From positions 44,327-108,326 of the forward strand of contig JAIEPJ010000087.1 of the NCBI GenBank assembly GCA_019749835.1: 64,000 bases of DNA, written 5' to 3'. Below the pieces are notes generated by a model that did no database searches, was not told the origin of the DNA, and was given only the letters and a program-made list of their open reading frames with translations. The position numbers and the translations under genes are program-made. The DNA comes from Phreatobacter sp. Its GTDB lineage: Bacteria; Pseudomonadota; Alphaproteobacteria; Rhizobiales; Phreatobacteraceae. Each line of letters starts with the position of its first letter. Position 1 is the first letter of the stretch. Below are positions 27,977 to 36,500 of this stretch, one piece after another.

Positions 27977-28663
27977 TCACACGGCGCGGGCGAGCCTTGC
28001 GAGCTTTTCCGGGGCGGTGATGCGGATGACGCCCCGACCGAGCGCCACCATGCCGTCCTGCTCCAGTGCCTTCAGCGCCCGGCTGACCACCTCGCGCGCC
28101 GATCCCAGCTCGACGGCGAGGTCGTGATGGGTCGCGGTGACGGCCCCGTCCGCGGCCCGCTCGACCAGCGTTTCGGCCAGCCGGCGGTCGAGGCGGCGGA
28201 AGGCGAGCTCCTCGAAGGTCATGATGAGGTCGGCGACCCGTGTCGCATAGCTCTCCAGCACGGCATTGCGGAAGGCTGGCGAGGAGCCGAGGAGGTCATG
28301 GAACAGCGGCGCGGGGATCGCGACGGCTGTGACGGCGCTCTCGCAGAGCGCCTCGGCCGCATAGGGCTCGTGCTTGAGCAGGCAGGATGTCGTCAGGACG
28401 CAGCTCTCGCCGGCCGAGACCCGGTAGAGCACGATCTCGCGGCCGGATTCGGCGACGATCTGCACGCGTACGCAGCCCTCCAGCACAATGAGATAGGCCT
28501 CGCAGGGCGCCCCCGGTACGAAGGGATGTCCGTCTTTCGCCATGTGAAGGATCCGCGCCCGCCGGGCGATCTCCTGGCGCGATGCGGCGTCAAGCCCGGC
28601 AAAGGTGCCGATGCGGTCGAGCCAGGCTGCAGCCGGGCCGGCAGGGATGGCGCGTTGTTCCAT
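27977..28663 (-). CDS. Crp/Fnr family transcriptional regulator
   Basis: cNMP-binding-like domain (ILHMAKDGHPFVPGAPCEAYLIVLEGCVRVQIVAESGREIVLYRVSAGESCVLTTSCLL) and C-terminal HTH (HDLAVELGSAREVVSRALKALEQDGMVALGRGVIRI). Confidence 0.92.
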   Translation of the reverse strand: MEQRAIPAGPAAAWLDRIGTFAGLDAASRQEIARRARILHMAKDGHPFVPGAPCEAYLIVLEGCVRVQIVAESGREIVLYRVSAGESCVLTTSCLLKHEPYAAEALCESAVTAVAIPAPLFHDLLGSSPAFRNAVLESYATRVADLIMTFEELAFRRLDRRLAETLVERAADGAVTATHHDLAVELGSAREVVSRALKALEQDGMVALGRGVIRITAPEKLARLARAV

Positions 28664-28738
28664 GGCTGCAAGCCTGAGCCATTGGATATTCCGGTTCAAG
28701 TCGGTCGGGCGCTTGACACCCGGGACGCGGCCCGTTCC

Positions 28739-28754
28739 CCTTGATCCGACAAGG
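28739..28754. promoter_or_regulatory. Candidate operator palindrome CCTTG-ATCCGA-CAAGG between crp/fnr and the FAD monooxygenase
   Basis: Perfect 5-bp arms in the divergent intergenic region; TTG/CAA half-sites are Crp/Fnr-like but the spacing is not canonical. Confidence 0.35.
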
Positions 28755-28788
28755 TCGCGGGTGAACGCGGCGGGAAGGAAGCGCAACA

Positions 28789-30474
28789 GTGAGACCCGAG
28801 GGCAGGGGGCCGCTGGACTCCCTCTACTTCACCTATCCGCATTTCGCCGCCGAGCGCGCACCGGAGCTCGGCGGTGACGCGACGCAGCACCCCGCCGTCA
28901 TCGTCGGCGCCGGCCCCATCGGCATGACCGCTGCCCTGACGCTGGCGCGCTACGGCGTCCGCTCCGTGGTGCTCGACGCCAAGCCGACCTTCAACGACGG
29001 CAGCCGGGCTACCTGCATCGCCAGGTCGAGCTTCCACATCTTCGAGCGGATAGGCGCGGTCGACGCCTTCCTCGCCAAGTCGCTCGGCTGGACGACGGGC
29101 CGCAGCTCCTATCGCGGGCGTGAGATCTATCGCCTGACCATGCCGGATTCCGAGGACGAGAAATTCCGGCCCATGTACAATCTGCAGCAGCAATACACCG
29201 AGCAGTTCCTCTACGACGCTTGTATCGCGAGCGGCCGCGTCGCCTTCCGCTGGCAGAGCGAGGTGACGGCCACCGACAACCGCGCCGACGGCGTGACCCT
29301 GACGGTGGAAAGCCCGCACGGGTCCTATCCGCTCGCCGCCGCCTGGGTCCTTGCCGCCGACGGCGCCCGCAGTGCGATGCGGGGGCAACTCGGCCTGCGC
29401 CTCAAGGGCGACAATTACGAAGGGCGCTACGTCATCGCCGACGTGAAGATGGCCTTCGACCATCCGACCGAGAGGCGAGCCCTGTTCGACCCGGCCTCCA
29501 ATCCCGGCGGTACCGTCCTGATGCACAAGCAGCCGGACGCCATCTGGCGCGTCGACTATCAGTTGCGCGAGGGCGAGAGCCCGGAAGAGGCGGTGCGCGA
29601 GGCGACCATCCGCGCCCGCGTCGGTGCCATTCTCGTCGATCTCGGGCACCGCGGGCCCTGGGAGCTGGAATGGTGGTCGATTTACACCGCCAACACCCTC
29701 GCCCTCGACGACTACCGCCACGGCCGCGTGATCTTCATCGGCGACAGCGCGCATATCGTGCCGATCTTCGGCGTGCGCGGCCTCAACAATGGCCTCGCCG
29801 ACGCCCACAATATCGGGTGGAAGCTCGCCTATGTGCTGAACGGGCAAGCCGATCCGCGGCTCCTCGACAGCTATTCTCCGGAACGGCGCGGCGCGACCCT
29901 CGACGTCTTCGCTAATGCCACCAAGAGCACGCGCTTCATGACGCCACCTACCCGCGGGCTCCGGCTGGTGCGCGAGGCGGTGCTCTCCCTTGCCCTCACC
30001 GAGGACTTCGCCAAGGGCTTCGCCAATCCACGCCAGATGCAGCCATACACCTATGGGCGGAGCCCGCTGACGCCCTTCGCGTGTCGCGACGCGGAGTTTG
30101 CTGCCGGCCCCGGATCGGGCGCCGCGCTGGCCAATGTCCGCCTCGCTGACAGCTTCCTCTCCGATCATGTCGGCGACGGTTTCACCGCGCTGATCTTCGC
30201 TGATGGCGCGGTTCCGGCCGACATCGCCGCCCTGGCTGCCACCATGGCGAAACGGGACCCTCTCTTCCGCGCGGTCGTGGTCGGCGGAACGCTCGCGCAT
30301 CCCGGCGCGGTCTCGCTCGCCGATCCCGGCGGCCGCCTCGCGCGCGCCTACGGGTCCGTGCCGGGAACGCTCTATCTGATCCGGCCGGATCTCCACATCG
30401 CGGGGCGTTGGCGGCGCGCCGTGCAGGCCGAAATCCTCACAGCCCTCGACGCCGGTCTCGGGAGATCGTCATGA
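28789..30474 (+). CDS. FAD-dependent aromatic-type monooxygenase (MhpA-like)
   Basis: GTG start with GGAAGGAA SD; AVIVGAGPIGMTAALTLARYGVRSVVLDAKPTFNDGSRATCIARSSFHIFERIG ... GRVIFIGDSAHIVPIFGVRGLNNGLADAHNIGWKLA. Confidence 0.9.
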   Translation: MRPEGRGPLDSLYFTYPHFAAERAPELGGDATQHPAVIVGAGPIGMTAALTLARYGVRSVVLDAKPTFNDGSRATCIARSSFHIFERIGAVDAFLAKSLGWTTGRSSYRGREIYRLTMPDSEDEKFRPMYNLQQQYTEQFLYDACIASGRVAFRWQSEVTATDNRADGVTLTVESPHGSYPLAAAWVLAADGARSAMRGQLGLRLKGDNYEGRYVIADVKMAFDHPTERRALFDPASNPGGTVLMHKQPDAIWRVDYQLREGESPEEAVREATIRARVGAILVDLGHRGPWELEWWSIYTANTLALDDYRHGRVIFIGDSAHIVPIFGVRGLNNGLADAHNIGWKLAYVLNGQADPRLLDSYSPERRGATLDVFANATKSTRFMTPPTRGLRLVREAVLSLALTEDFAKGFANPRQMQPYTYGRSPLTPFACRDAEFAAGPGSGAALANVRLADSFLSDHVGDGFTALIFADGAVPADIAALAATMAKRDPLFRAVVVGGTLAHPGAVSLADPGGRLARAYGSVPGTLYLIRPDLHIAGRWRRAVQAEILTALDAGLGRSS

Positions 30475-30716
30475 CCGCCAACCCGCCGGCCGCGCCACTT
30501 CCCTTCGAGGCCCTGGAACGCGTCTACGAGCAGCTTGCCGCCGCCATCGACCGGGCGGGTGAGGCGAACGAGGCCCTGTTCCTGACGAAACTGGTCATGG
30601 TCATGGCGCACAGGGCGGGCGAGGGGCTCGACTTCGACGGCTGCGTCGCGACGGCGCTGGAGAACCTCGGCCTTCCCGCTCAGACCCTGTCGTCGTCCGG
30701 GGAAGCGGCGTCCTGA
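30471..30716 (+). CDS. DUF2783-like small protein
   Basis: MTANPPAAPLPFEALERVYEQLAAAIDRAGEANEALFLTKLVMVMAHRAGEGLDFDGCVATALENLGL; 4-nt overlap with the monooxygenase. Confidence 0.8.
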   Translation: MTANPPAAPLPFEALERVYEQLAAAIDRAGEANEALFLTKLVMVMAHRAGEGLDFDGCVATALENLGLPAQTLSSSGEAAS

Positions 30717-31420
30717 GCCGCACCAGGGGGTTCTGCGCCACGCCCCCGGAACCCCATGGCGAGCACGTAGAGCTCCTTGGAATCGGCGCGGCTCGCCTGC
30801 GGCTTGATGTGCTTCACCGTGACGAAGTCGCGCTTCAGGTCACTGAGAAGGTCGCCCTCGGTGCCGCCCTGCAAGACCTTGCAGAGGAAATGCCCGCCGG
30901 GTGCCAGAACCTCGCGGGCGAAGTGGATGGCGAGTTCGGCCAGATAGATGATCTTGATCTGGTCGGTCTTGCGGTGGCCCGTCGCATTGGCCGCCATGTC
31001 GGAGAGCACCACGTCGGCCTCGCCGCCGAGCATCTCCTTCAGCCGCAGCGGCGCCTCGTCGGTGGTGAAATCGCCCTTCATGAAGGCGACGCCGGGTACG
31101 GGATCGACATCGAGGAGGTCGATCCCGACGATCTTGCCGCGGCCCTGCTCCAGGCCGATGCGCTTGGCGGCCACCTGCAGCCAGCCGCCCGGTGCCGCGC
31201 CGAGATCGACGATGCGCTGGCCGGGTTTCAGGAGCTTCGCCCGGTCGTCGATCTCGATCAGCTTGAAGGCGGCGCGCGAGCGCCAGCCTTCGCGCTTGGC
31301 GCGGGCGACATAGGGGTCGTTGAGCTGGCGCTCAAGCCATTTCTGCTGGCTGGTGGTGCGTTTCTTGGCGGTCTTGAGCCGCACCGCGAGCTCGCGGCCA
31401 CCGCCGGTCTTCGTCGTCAT
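30680..31420 (-). CDS. rlmE: 23S rRNA (uridine2552-2'-O)-methyltransferase
   Basis: DPYVARAKREGWRSRAAFKLIEIDDRAKLLKPGQRIVDLGAAPGGWLQVA ... VLSDMAANATGHRKTD ... FLCKVLQGG; FtsJ/RrmJ family. Confidence 0.95.
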   Translation of the reverse strand: MTTKTGGGRELAVRLKTAKKRTTSQQKWLERQLNDPYVARAKREGWRSRAAFKLIEIDDRAKLLKPGQRIVDLGAAPGGWLQVAAKRIGLEQGRGKIVGIDLLDVDPVPGVAFMKGDFTTDEAPLRLKEMLGGEADVVLSDMAANATGHRKTDQIKIIYLAELAIHFAREVLAPGGHFLCKVLQGGTEGDLLSDLKRDFVTVKHIKPQASRADSKELYVLAMGFRGRGAEPPGAAQDAASPDDDRV

Positions 31421-32547
31421 CTGGCGCCTCCCGATCCGGCGGGCCTGTCCTGGTCGCGGTGATGGAAAGGCCGACGCCACACGCCGTCCTGGCGCATCAG
31501 GCTGACGAGGATGCCCTCGCGCAGGCCCCGGTCGGCAACGCGCAGCCGCTGGCAGGGAAAGTGCCGCCGCATGCCTTCCAGGATCGCGCAGCCGGCGAGC
31601 ACCAGGTCGGCGCGCTCGGCCCCGATGCAGGGATGGGCAATGCGCTCGTCGTAGGACATGTCGAGCAGCTGGTCGAGGATGACATCGACCTCGCCGGCCC
31701 CCAGCCAGGCCCCGTCCACGCGGCGTCGGTCATATTTCGGCAGGCCGAGATGGACGCCGGCGAGCGTCGTCACCGTGCCCGACGTGCCGAGCATGTGCAG
31801 GTGCTCGATCTGCGCCTGGATCGCCTTGCGATGGGCGAAGGGCTCGACCATCGCTGCGACCTCGTCGACCATCCGCCCGAAGCTCTCGCGGGTGACGTGC
31901 TTGCCGTCGTGCCGCTCGGCGAGCGTGACGACGCCGACGGGGAGCGACGTCCAGCCGAGGATCTCGGCTGTCGGCGGGCCGCCCTGCCGGCCGGGGCCGC
32001 GCGGAAGCAGCCAGACGATCTCGGAGGAGCCGCCGCCGATGTCGAAGAGGATGACGCCACGGGAGCGCGGATCGGCCAGCGGCACGCAGCCCTGCGCCGC
32101 GAGCTGCGCCTCGGTGCCGCGGTCGACCACCTCCAGCGCCAGCCCGGTCTCCGCTTTCACGCGGGCGATGAAGTCGGCGCCGTTCACCGCCTGGCGACAG
32201 GCCTCGGTGGCGATGAGCCGGGCGCGGGCCACCTGGCGGTCGCGCAGCTTGATGCGGCAGATCTTGAGCGCCTCGACGGCGCGATCCATGGCCGCGTCGC
32301 TCAGCCGCCCGGTCTGCGCCAGGCCCTCGCCCAGCCGCACGATTCGGGAAAAGGCGTCGACGACGCGAAAGCTTGCGCCCTCGGGCTTGGCCACCAGCAG
32401 GCGGCAATTGTTGGTTCCGAGATCCAGCGCGGCATAGAGCCGGCGCGGCCGTTGCGGCTGATGGCCGCGGGACTCGCCCGCATGACCCTCCGCGACCGGA
32501 CGCACGCCTGAATCTCCCGGCGAACCGCGGGGCGGCTCGTGGGTCAT
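31417..32547 (-). CDS. Ppx/GppA family phosphatase
   Basis: YAALDLGTNNCRLLVAKPEGASFRVVDAFSRIVRLGEGLAQTGRLSDAAMDRAVEALKICRIKLRDRQVARARLIATEACRQAVNGADF. Confidence 0.94.
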   Translation of the reverse strand: MTHEPPRGSPGDSGVRPVAEGHAGESRGHQPQRPRRLYAALDLGTNNCRLLVAKPEGASFRVVDAFSRIVRLGEGLAQTGRLSDAAMDRAVEALKICRIKLRDRQVARARLIATEACRQAVNGADFIARVKAETGLALEVVDRGTEAQLAAQGCVPLADPRSRGVILFDIGGGSSEIVWLLPRGPGRQGGPPTAEILGWTSLPVGVVTLAERHDGKHVTRESFGRMVDEVAAMVEPFAHRKAIQAQIEHLHMLGTSGTVTTLAGVHLGLPKYDRRRVDGAWLGAGEVDVILDQLLDMSYDERIAHPCIGAERADLVLAGCAILEGMRRHFPCQRLRVADRGLREGILVSLMRQDGVWRRPFHHRDQDRPAGSGGAR

Positions 32548-32691
32548 GGCGACCTTTCCCGCCGGTGGCCGGAACGCTGGCGCGCTCGACGGACGACCGA
32601 CTGTTCTGTTCAGTTGGTCCTGAGTGTATCAGGGCGGGGGCCGGCTGCAAGCCATCTGCCGGGGACAGCCAAAAAGGCTGCCGGCCGGGGC

Positions 32692-32720
32692 TTGAACAGC
32701 CCGGCGCAATCGACTATCAC
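32692..32720 (+). promoter_or_regulatory. Sigma70-like promoter for tRNA-Gln
   Basis: TTGAAC-N17-TATCAC, ending 40 nt upstream of the tRNA 5' end. Confidence 0.55.
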
Positions 32721-32760
32721 CGCGCCTCGCATCGGCAACGCTCTCTCGCGGGAGCGCTGC

Positions 32761-32834
32761 TGGGGGATAGTTCAACGGTAGAACATCGGACTCTGACTCC
32801 GAGAATCTTGGTTCGAATCCAGGTCCCCCAGCCA
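32761..32834 (+). tRNA. tRNA-Gln (anticodon CUG), CCA encoded
   Basis: TGGGGGATAGTTCAACGGTAGAACATCGGACTCTGACTCCGAGAATCTTGGTTCGAATCCAGGTCCCCCAGCCA; cloverleaf with acceptor TGGGGGA/TCCCCCA, anticodon loop CTCTGAC, TTCGAAT T-loop. Confidence 0.97.
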
Positions 32835-33276
32835 GATTTTCCAAATCATTACAGTCGACTAAGCTGACGTAGCCGGATGTCGCAACCGAGCGCTCAACCG
32901 CGTCTGCGAGCGCTCCACGCCGCCGGGCTGACCGCCGATGACCGCTGTCCCGGATCGATACCTTTCATCCCTACGCGCTACTCGGCCTGGGCCGTCGCGC
33001 GCCAGCGGGTCATCGCCGGCCGTATGGCCAGGCGAGACAGCTGTCGGTTCTCGATTCCCGCGGGGGCCGAGGGCGCCATGCCAACGTGGTCACCCGGCCA
33101 GCGTGTCGATGGGTCACACGCAGTGTGCCGGAGCGAACCCGCACACGAGGTCGCCAGAGTTCTCTCGGGAAGCCTGTCCGGGCCGCCGTGGGCTTGTGGA
33201 GGGCGCGTTACACTGATTATAGAACAAAGGAAGCCGGGGGCCATGTGAGACTCTTCGGCAAAGGGAGACGCGATCC

Positions 33277-34263
33277 ATGACGATGACCCGCCGAACGGGC
33301 CTCAAGACCTTGGCGCTCGGCGCCACTCTGGCGCTCGGCGCCGCCCCGGCCCTGGCCCAGACCCAGGTGACCTTCCAGCATCCCATCGGGATCAACAGCC
33401 ACTACGGTGCCGGTACGACCGCCTTCAAGGAAACCTTCGAGCGGCTGACTAGCAATCGCTTCCGTGTGATCTACCAGCGCAACGACAACGAGCGCGAAAC
33501 GATCGAGGCCGTGCAGATCGGCACCATCGAGTGCACCATCACCTCGACGGGACCGGTTGGAAATTTCGTGCCGGAAACCCGCAACCTCGACGTGCCGTTC
33601 CTGTTCCGTGACACCGCCCATGCCCGTGGCCTGCTGGACAGCCCGATCGGCCAGGAACTGCTGCAGCGCTTCCCCGCGCGCGGGATCTATGCGGTGGCCT
33701 GGCTCGAGAACGGCTTCCGCCACATGACGAACAGCCGGCGCGAGGTGAACACGCCGGCCGATGTGCGCGGCCTGAAGGTGCGCACCATGGAAAATCCGGT
33801 GCACATGCGCGCCTTCCAGACGCTCGGCGCGTTGCCGACGCCGATGGCGTTCAGCGAACTGGTGCCGGCGCTGCAGCAGGGTACGGTGGACGGTCAGGAA
33901 AACCCGATTCCGGTCATCCTGAACAACAACCTGAACCAGGTGCAACGGTACCTGACGCTCACCGGCCACGTCTATTCGCCGGCGCTGCTGCTCTGCAACC
34001 CGGCCTTCGTGAGCCGGCTGAACGCGCAGGATCGCGCGGCGCTCGTGCAGGCCGGCCGCGATGCGGCAGCGGCGAACCGCGCCCGCGTCACCTCCGACGA
34101 GCAGACCGGCGTCGACGAACTGCGCCGCCGCGGCATGACCGTGGTGACGCAGGTCGACAGCGCCGCTTTCCAGGCCGCGCTTGCCTCCGGGGCCACGCAG
34201 ATCGAGCAGGGTCTCGACAGCGCTCTGCTCCGCCGCATCCGGGATTGGCGCCCGGGCTCGTGA
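33277..34263 (+). CDS. TRAP transporter substrate-binding protein (DctP family)
   Basis: Signal peptide TRRTGLKTLALGATLALGAAPALAQ then FQHPIGINSHYGAGTTAFKETFERLTSNRFRV ... DVRGLKVRTMENPVHMRAFQTLGALPTPMAFSELVPALQQGTVDGQENP. Confidence 0.94.
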   Translation: MTMTRRTGLKTLALGATLALGAAPALAQTQVTFQHPIGINSHYGAGTTAFKETFERLTSNRFRVIYQRNDNERETIEAVQIGTIECTITSTGPVGNFVPETRNLDVPFLFRDTAHARGLLDSPIGQELLQRFPARGIYAVAWLENGFRHMTNSRREVNTPADVRGLKVRTMENPVHMRAFQTLGALPTPMAFSELVPALQQGTVDGQENPIPVILNNNLNQVQRYLTLTGHVYSPALLLCNPAFVSRLNAQDRAALVQAGRDAAAANRARVTSDEQTGVDELRRRGMTVVTQVDSAAFQAALASGATQIEQGLDSALLRRIRDWRPGS

Positions 34264-34285
34264 GCCTGGCTGAACTGGCCTGACC

Positions 34286-34315
34286 GGGGGCGCAGGGCTC
34301 AAACCCTGCGCCCCC
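34286..34315 (+). terminator. Strong stem-loop between dctP- and dctQ-like genes
   Basis: GGGGGCGCAGGG-CTCAAA-CCCTGCGCCCCC, perfect 12-bp stem followed by TTT. Confidence 0.75.
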
Positions 34316-34339
34316 TTTCCTTGCCGCGCTGGAGAACAG

Positions 34340-34948
34340 ATGAACGCGATCAATGTCATGCCCCTGCAGGTGACCGCCGTTGCGACGCTCGCTGCCGTGG
34401 GCTTCGCCTTGTGGGCGGGCCACCCTGACGGCCAGCCCAGCAGCGCGCGCGCCTTGGCGCGCCGCGCGATTCTGACCCTCGATCGCGTCACGACCGAGAT
34501 CGCCGCGATTGTTGCCTGCCTGGCCATGACGATCGCCGTGGCCGCCGGCGCCTGGCAAGTGGTCGCCCGCTTCGCGACTGAGACACCCTCCTCCTGGTCG
34601 GAAGCTCTGGTGCGGGTCGCTCTGATCTGGATGGCTTATCTTGGTGTCGCGGTCGCACTGCGCGCGGGCGCTCTGGTCTCGATCGATGTCGCGCATCGCT
34701 TCACGAGCGGCGCCTTGCAGCGGACGATCGAAGCGATGTCCCTGGCCTGCGTGCTCTCATTCCTGGGCGTGATGTTCTGGTTCGGCTGGGCTATGACCGA
34801 ACGCGTGCAGTTCCAGACCATTGCCGGCCTGGAATTCTCGATGGCCTATGCCTATGCCGCAATCCCGCTGGGTGCGCTGCTGGCCATGGTGGGCGCGATG
34901 GCGCATTTCCTCGACCGTCGGTCGGAAGAACTGGAGAACGCGTCATGA
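34340..34948 (+). CDS. TRAP transporter small permease (DctQ family)
   Basis: Four TM segments; WSEALVRVALIWMAYLGVAVALRAGALVSIDVA. Confidence 0.92.
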   Translation: MNAINVMPLQVTAVATLAAVGFALWAGHPDGQPSSARALARRAILTLDRVTTEIAAIVACLAMTIAVAAGAWQVVARFATETPSSWSEALVRVALIWMAYLGVAVALRAGALVSIDVAHRFTSGALQRTIEAMSLACVLSFLGVMFWFGWAMTERVQFQTIAGLEFSMAYAYAAIPLGALLAMVGAMAHFLDRRSEELENAS

Positions 34949-36222
34949 GCGGCATGATGCTCACCGTGATGCTGGTGCTGTTTGCAACCAGCGTCCCAGT
35001 TGCGGTGGCCATCGGCCTGGCCGCCGTGGTCGGGCTCACCGGCTACACCAATTTCCCGCTGATCGTGGCGGCGCAGCAGCTTTTCATCGGGCTCGACCGC
35101 TTTCCCCTGGCGGCGATTCCCTTCTTCATCCTCGCCGGCAACCTGATGGATGTCGGCGGCATCTCCCGCCGGCTTGTGGATTTCGCGAAGTCGATCGTGG
35201 GCGGCATCCAGGGGGGGCTGCCTGCGACCTGCGTGCTGACCTGCATGATCTTCGCCGCGATCAGCGGTTCGTCGGTCGCGACCACCTTCGCAATCGGTGC
35301 GATCATGATTCCGGCGCTGGTGCGCGCGGGTTACCCCGTGGCCTTTGCCGCAGCTCTGCAGGCGACCGCCGCCGAACTCGGCGTGATCATTCCTCCTTCC
35401 ATCCCGATGATCCTCTACGGTGTCAGCACGCAGACGAGCATCCCGGAGCTTTTCATCGCAGGCTTCGGTCCGGGCCTCCTCATCTCCGCCGCGCTGGTCG
35501 CGACGGTGCTGATCTGGTGCCGCATCAAGGGCTGGGGCAAGAACGATGGTGATGGCCGTCTGCCCTTCCTTGTGGCAACGAAGCAGGCCGGCTGGGCGCT
35601 GCTGATGCCGGTGGTGGTGTTGGGCGGCATCTATGGCGGGATCACCACGCCGACCGAAGCTTCGGTGGTCGCGGTGGTCTATGCGATCATCGTTGGCGTC
35701 TTCATTCACCGTGAGATCCGGCTGCCCAACCTCTACCCGATCTTCAAAAAATCGGTGATCAGTTCTGCGGTGATCATGTTCATCATCGCCGCCGCGACGC
35801 TGTTCTCCTGGCTGCTTAACCGTCAGGGCGTACCAGACATCGCAGCAGAATGGCTGGTGAAGACCTTCGACGATGCGAACTCGTACCTGCTGGCGGTGAA
35901 CGTGTTCCTGTTCGTGGTCGGCATGTTCGTGGAGACCTCGGCCTCCATCATCGTGCTGGCGCCGATCCTGGCGGAAGCCGCGCAGCGGCTGGGCATCGAC
36001 GGCGTCCATTTCGGCACGGTCATGGTGGTGAACCTGGCAATGGGGATGATCACGCCGCCCTTCGGCGTGAACCTTTTCGCTGCCGCGCAGGTGGCAGGCA
36101 CCAGCGTCGACAAGATGATGCGCTACCTGCCCGTCTTCATCGGCGTGATCTTTGGCTGCCTGATGCTGATGTCCTACATACCCTGGATCACGCTGGCGCT
36201 TCCGACGCTCGTCTTCAGGTGA
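34945..36222 (+). CDS. TRAP transporter large permease (DctM family)
   Basis: PLAAIPFFILAGNLMDVGGISRRLVDFAKSIVGGIQGGLPATCVLTCMIFAAISGSSVATTFAIGAIMIPALVRAGYP ... MGMITPPFGVNLF. Confidence 0.95.
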   Translation: MSGMMLTVMLVLFATSVPVAVAIGLAAVVGLTGYTNFPLIVAAQQLFIGLDRFPLAAIPFFILAGNLMDVGGISRRLVDFAKSIVGGIQGGLPATCVLTCMIFAAISGSSVATTFAIGAIMIPALVRAGYPVAFAAALQATAAELGVIIPPSIPMILYGVSTQTSIPELFIAGFGPGLLISAALVATVLIWCRIKGWGKNDGDGRLPFLVATKQAGWALLMPVVVLGGIYGGITTPTEASVVAVVYAIIVGVFIHREIRLPNLYPIFKKSVISSAVIMFIIAAATLFSWLLNRQGVPDIAAEWLVKTFDDANSYLLAVNVFLFVVGMFVETSASIIVLAPILAEAAQRLGIDGVHFGTVMVVNLAMGMITPPFGVNLFAAAQVAGTSVDKMMRYLPVFIGVIFGCLMLMSYIPWITLALPTLVFR

Positions 36223-36500
36223 ATGGAGTGACCAGGTGACGGGCCCGCGCCCATCACCGGTCAGGCCGTCACACTCATCCTCGATCACCGCATCGCCATG
36301 GCGGAGCGCGGCCCCGCGCTCTCCGAGGCGGCGCGGTCTGTTTGAGCAGGTTTGACGGCAGCGGATCAATGGCTTCGCCCCTGGTGATGCCGCCACCGGG
36401 ATGGGCTGCTGGGCCCGGGCTCGTATTTGGTGAAGCGTCAAGCCGGCGCGGGCGAGGCTCGTGCCGGCAGGATGCGTCGAAGATATTGTGATCGCCTCCG

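Noticed and set aside
36230-36500. Possible transposase or mobile-element relic downstream of dctM
   Set aside because: Only vague resemblance in short translated pieces; no inverted repeats or intact ORF found.
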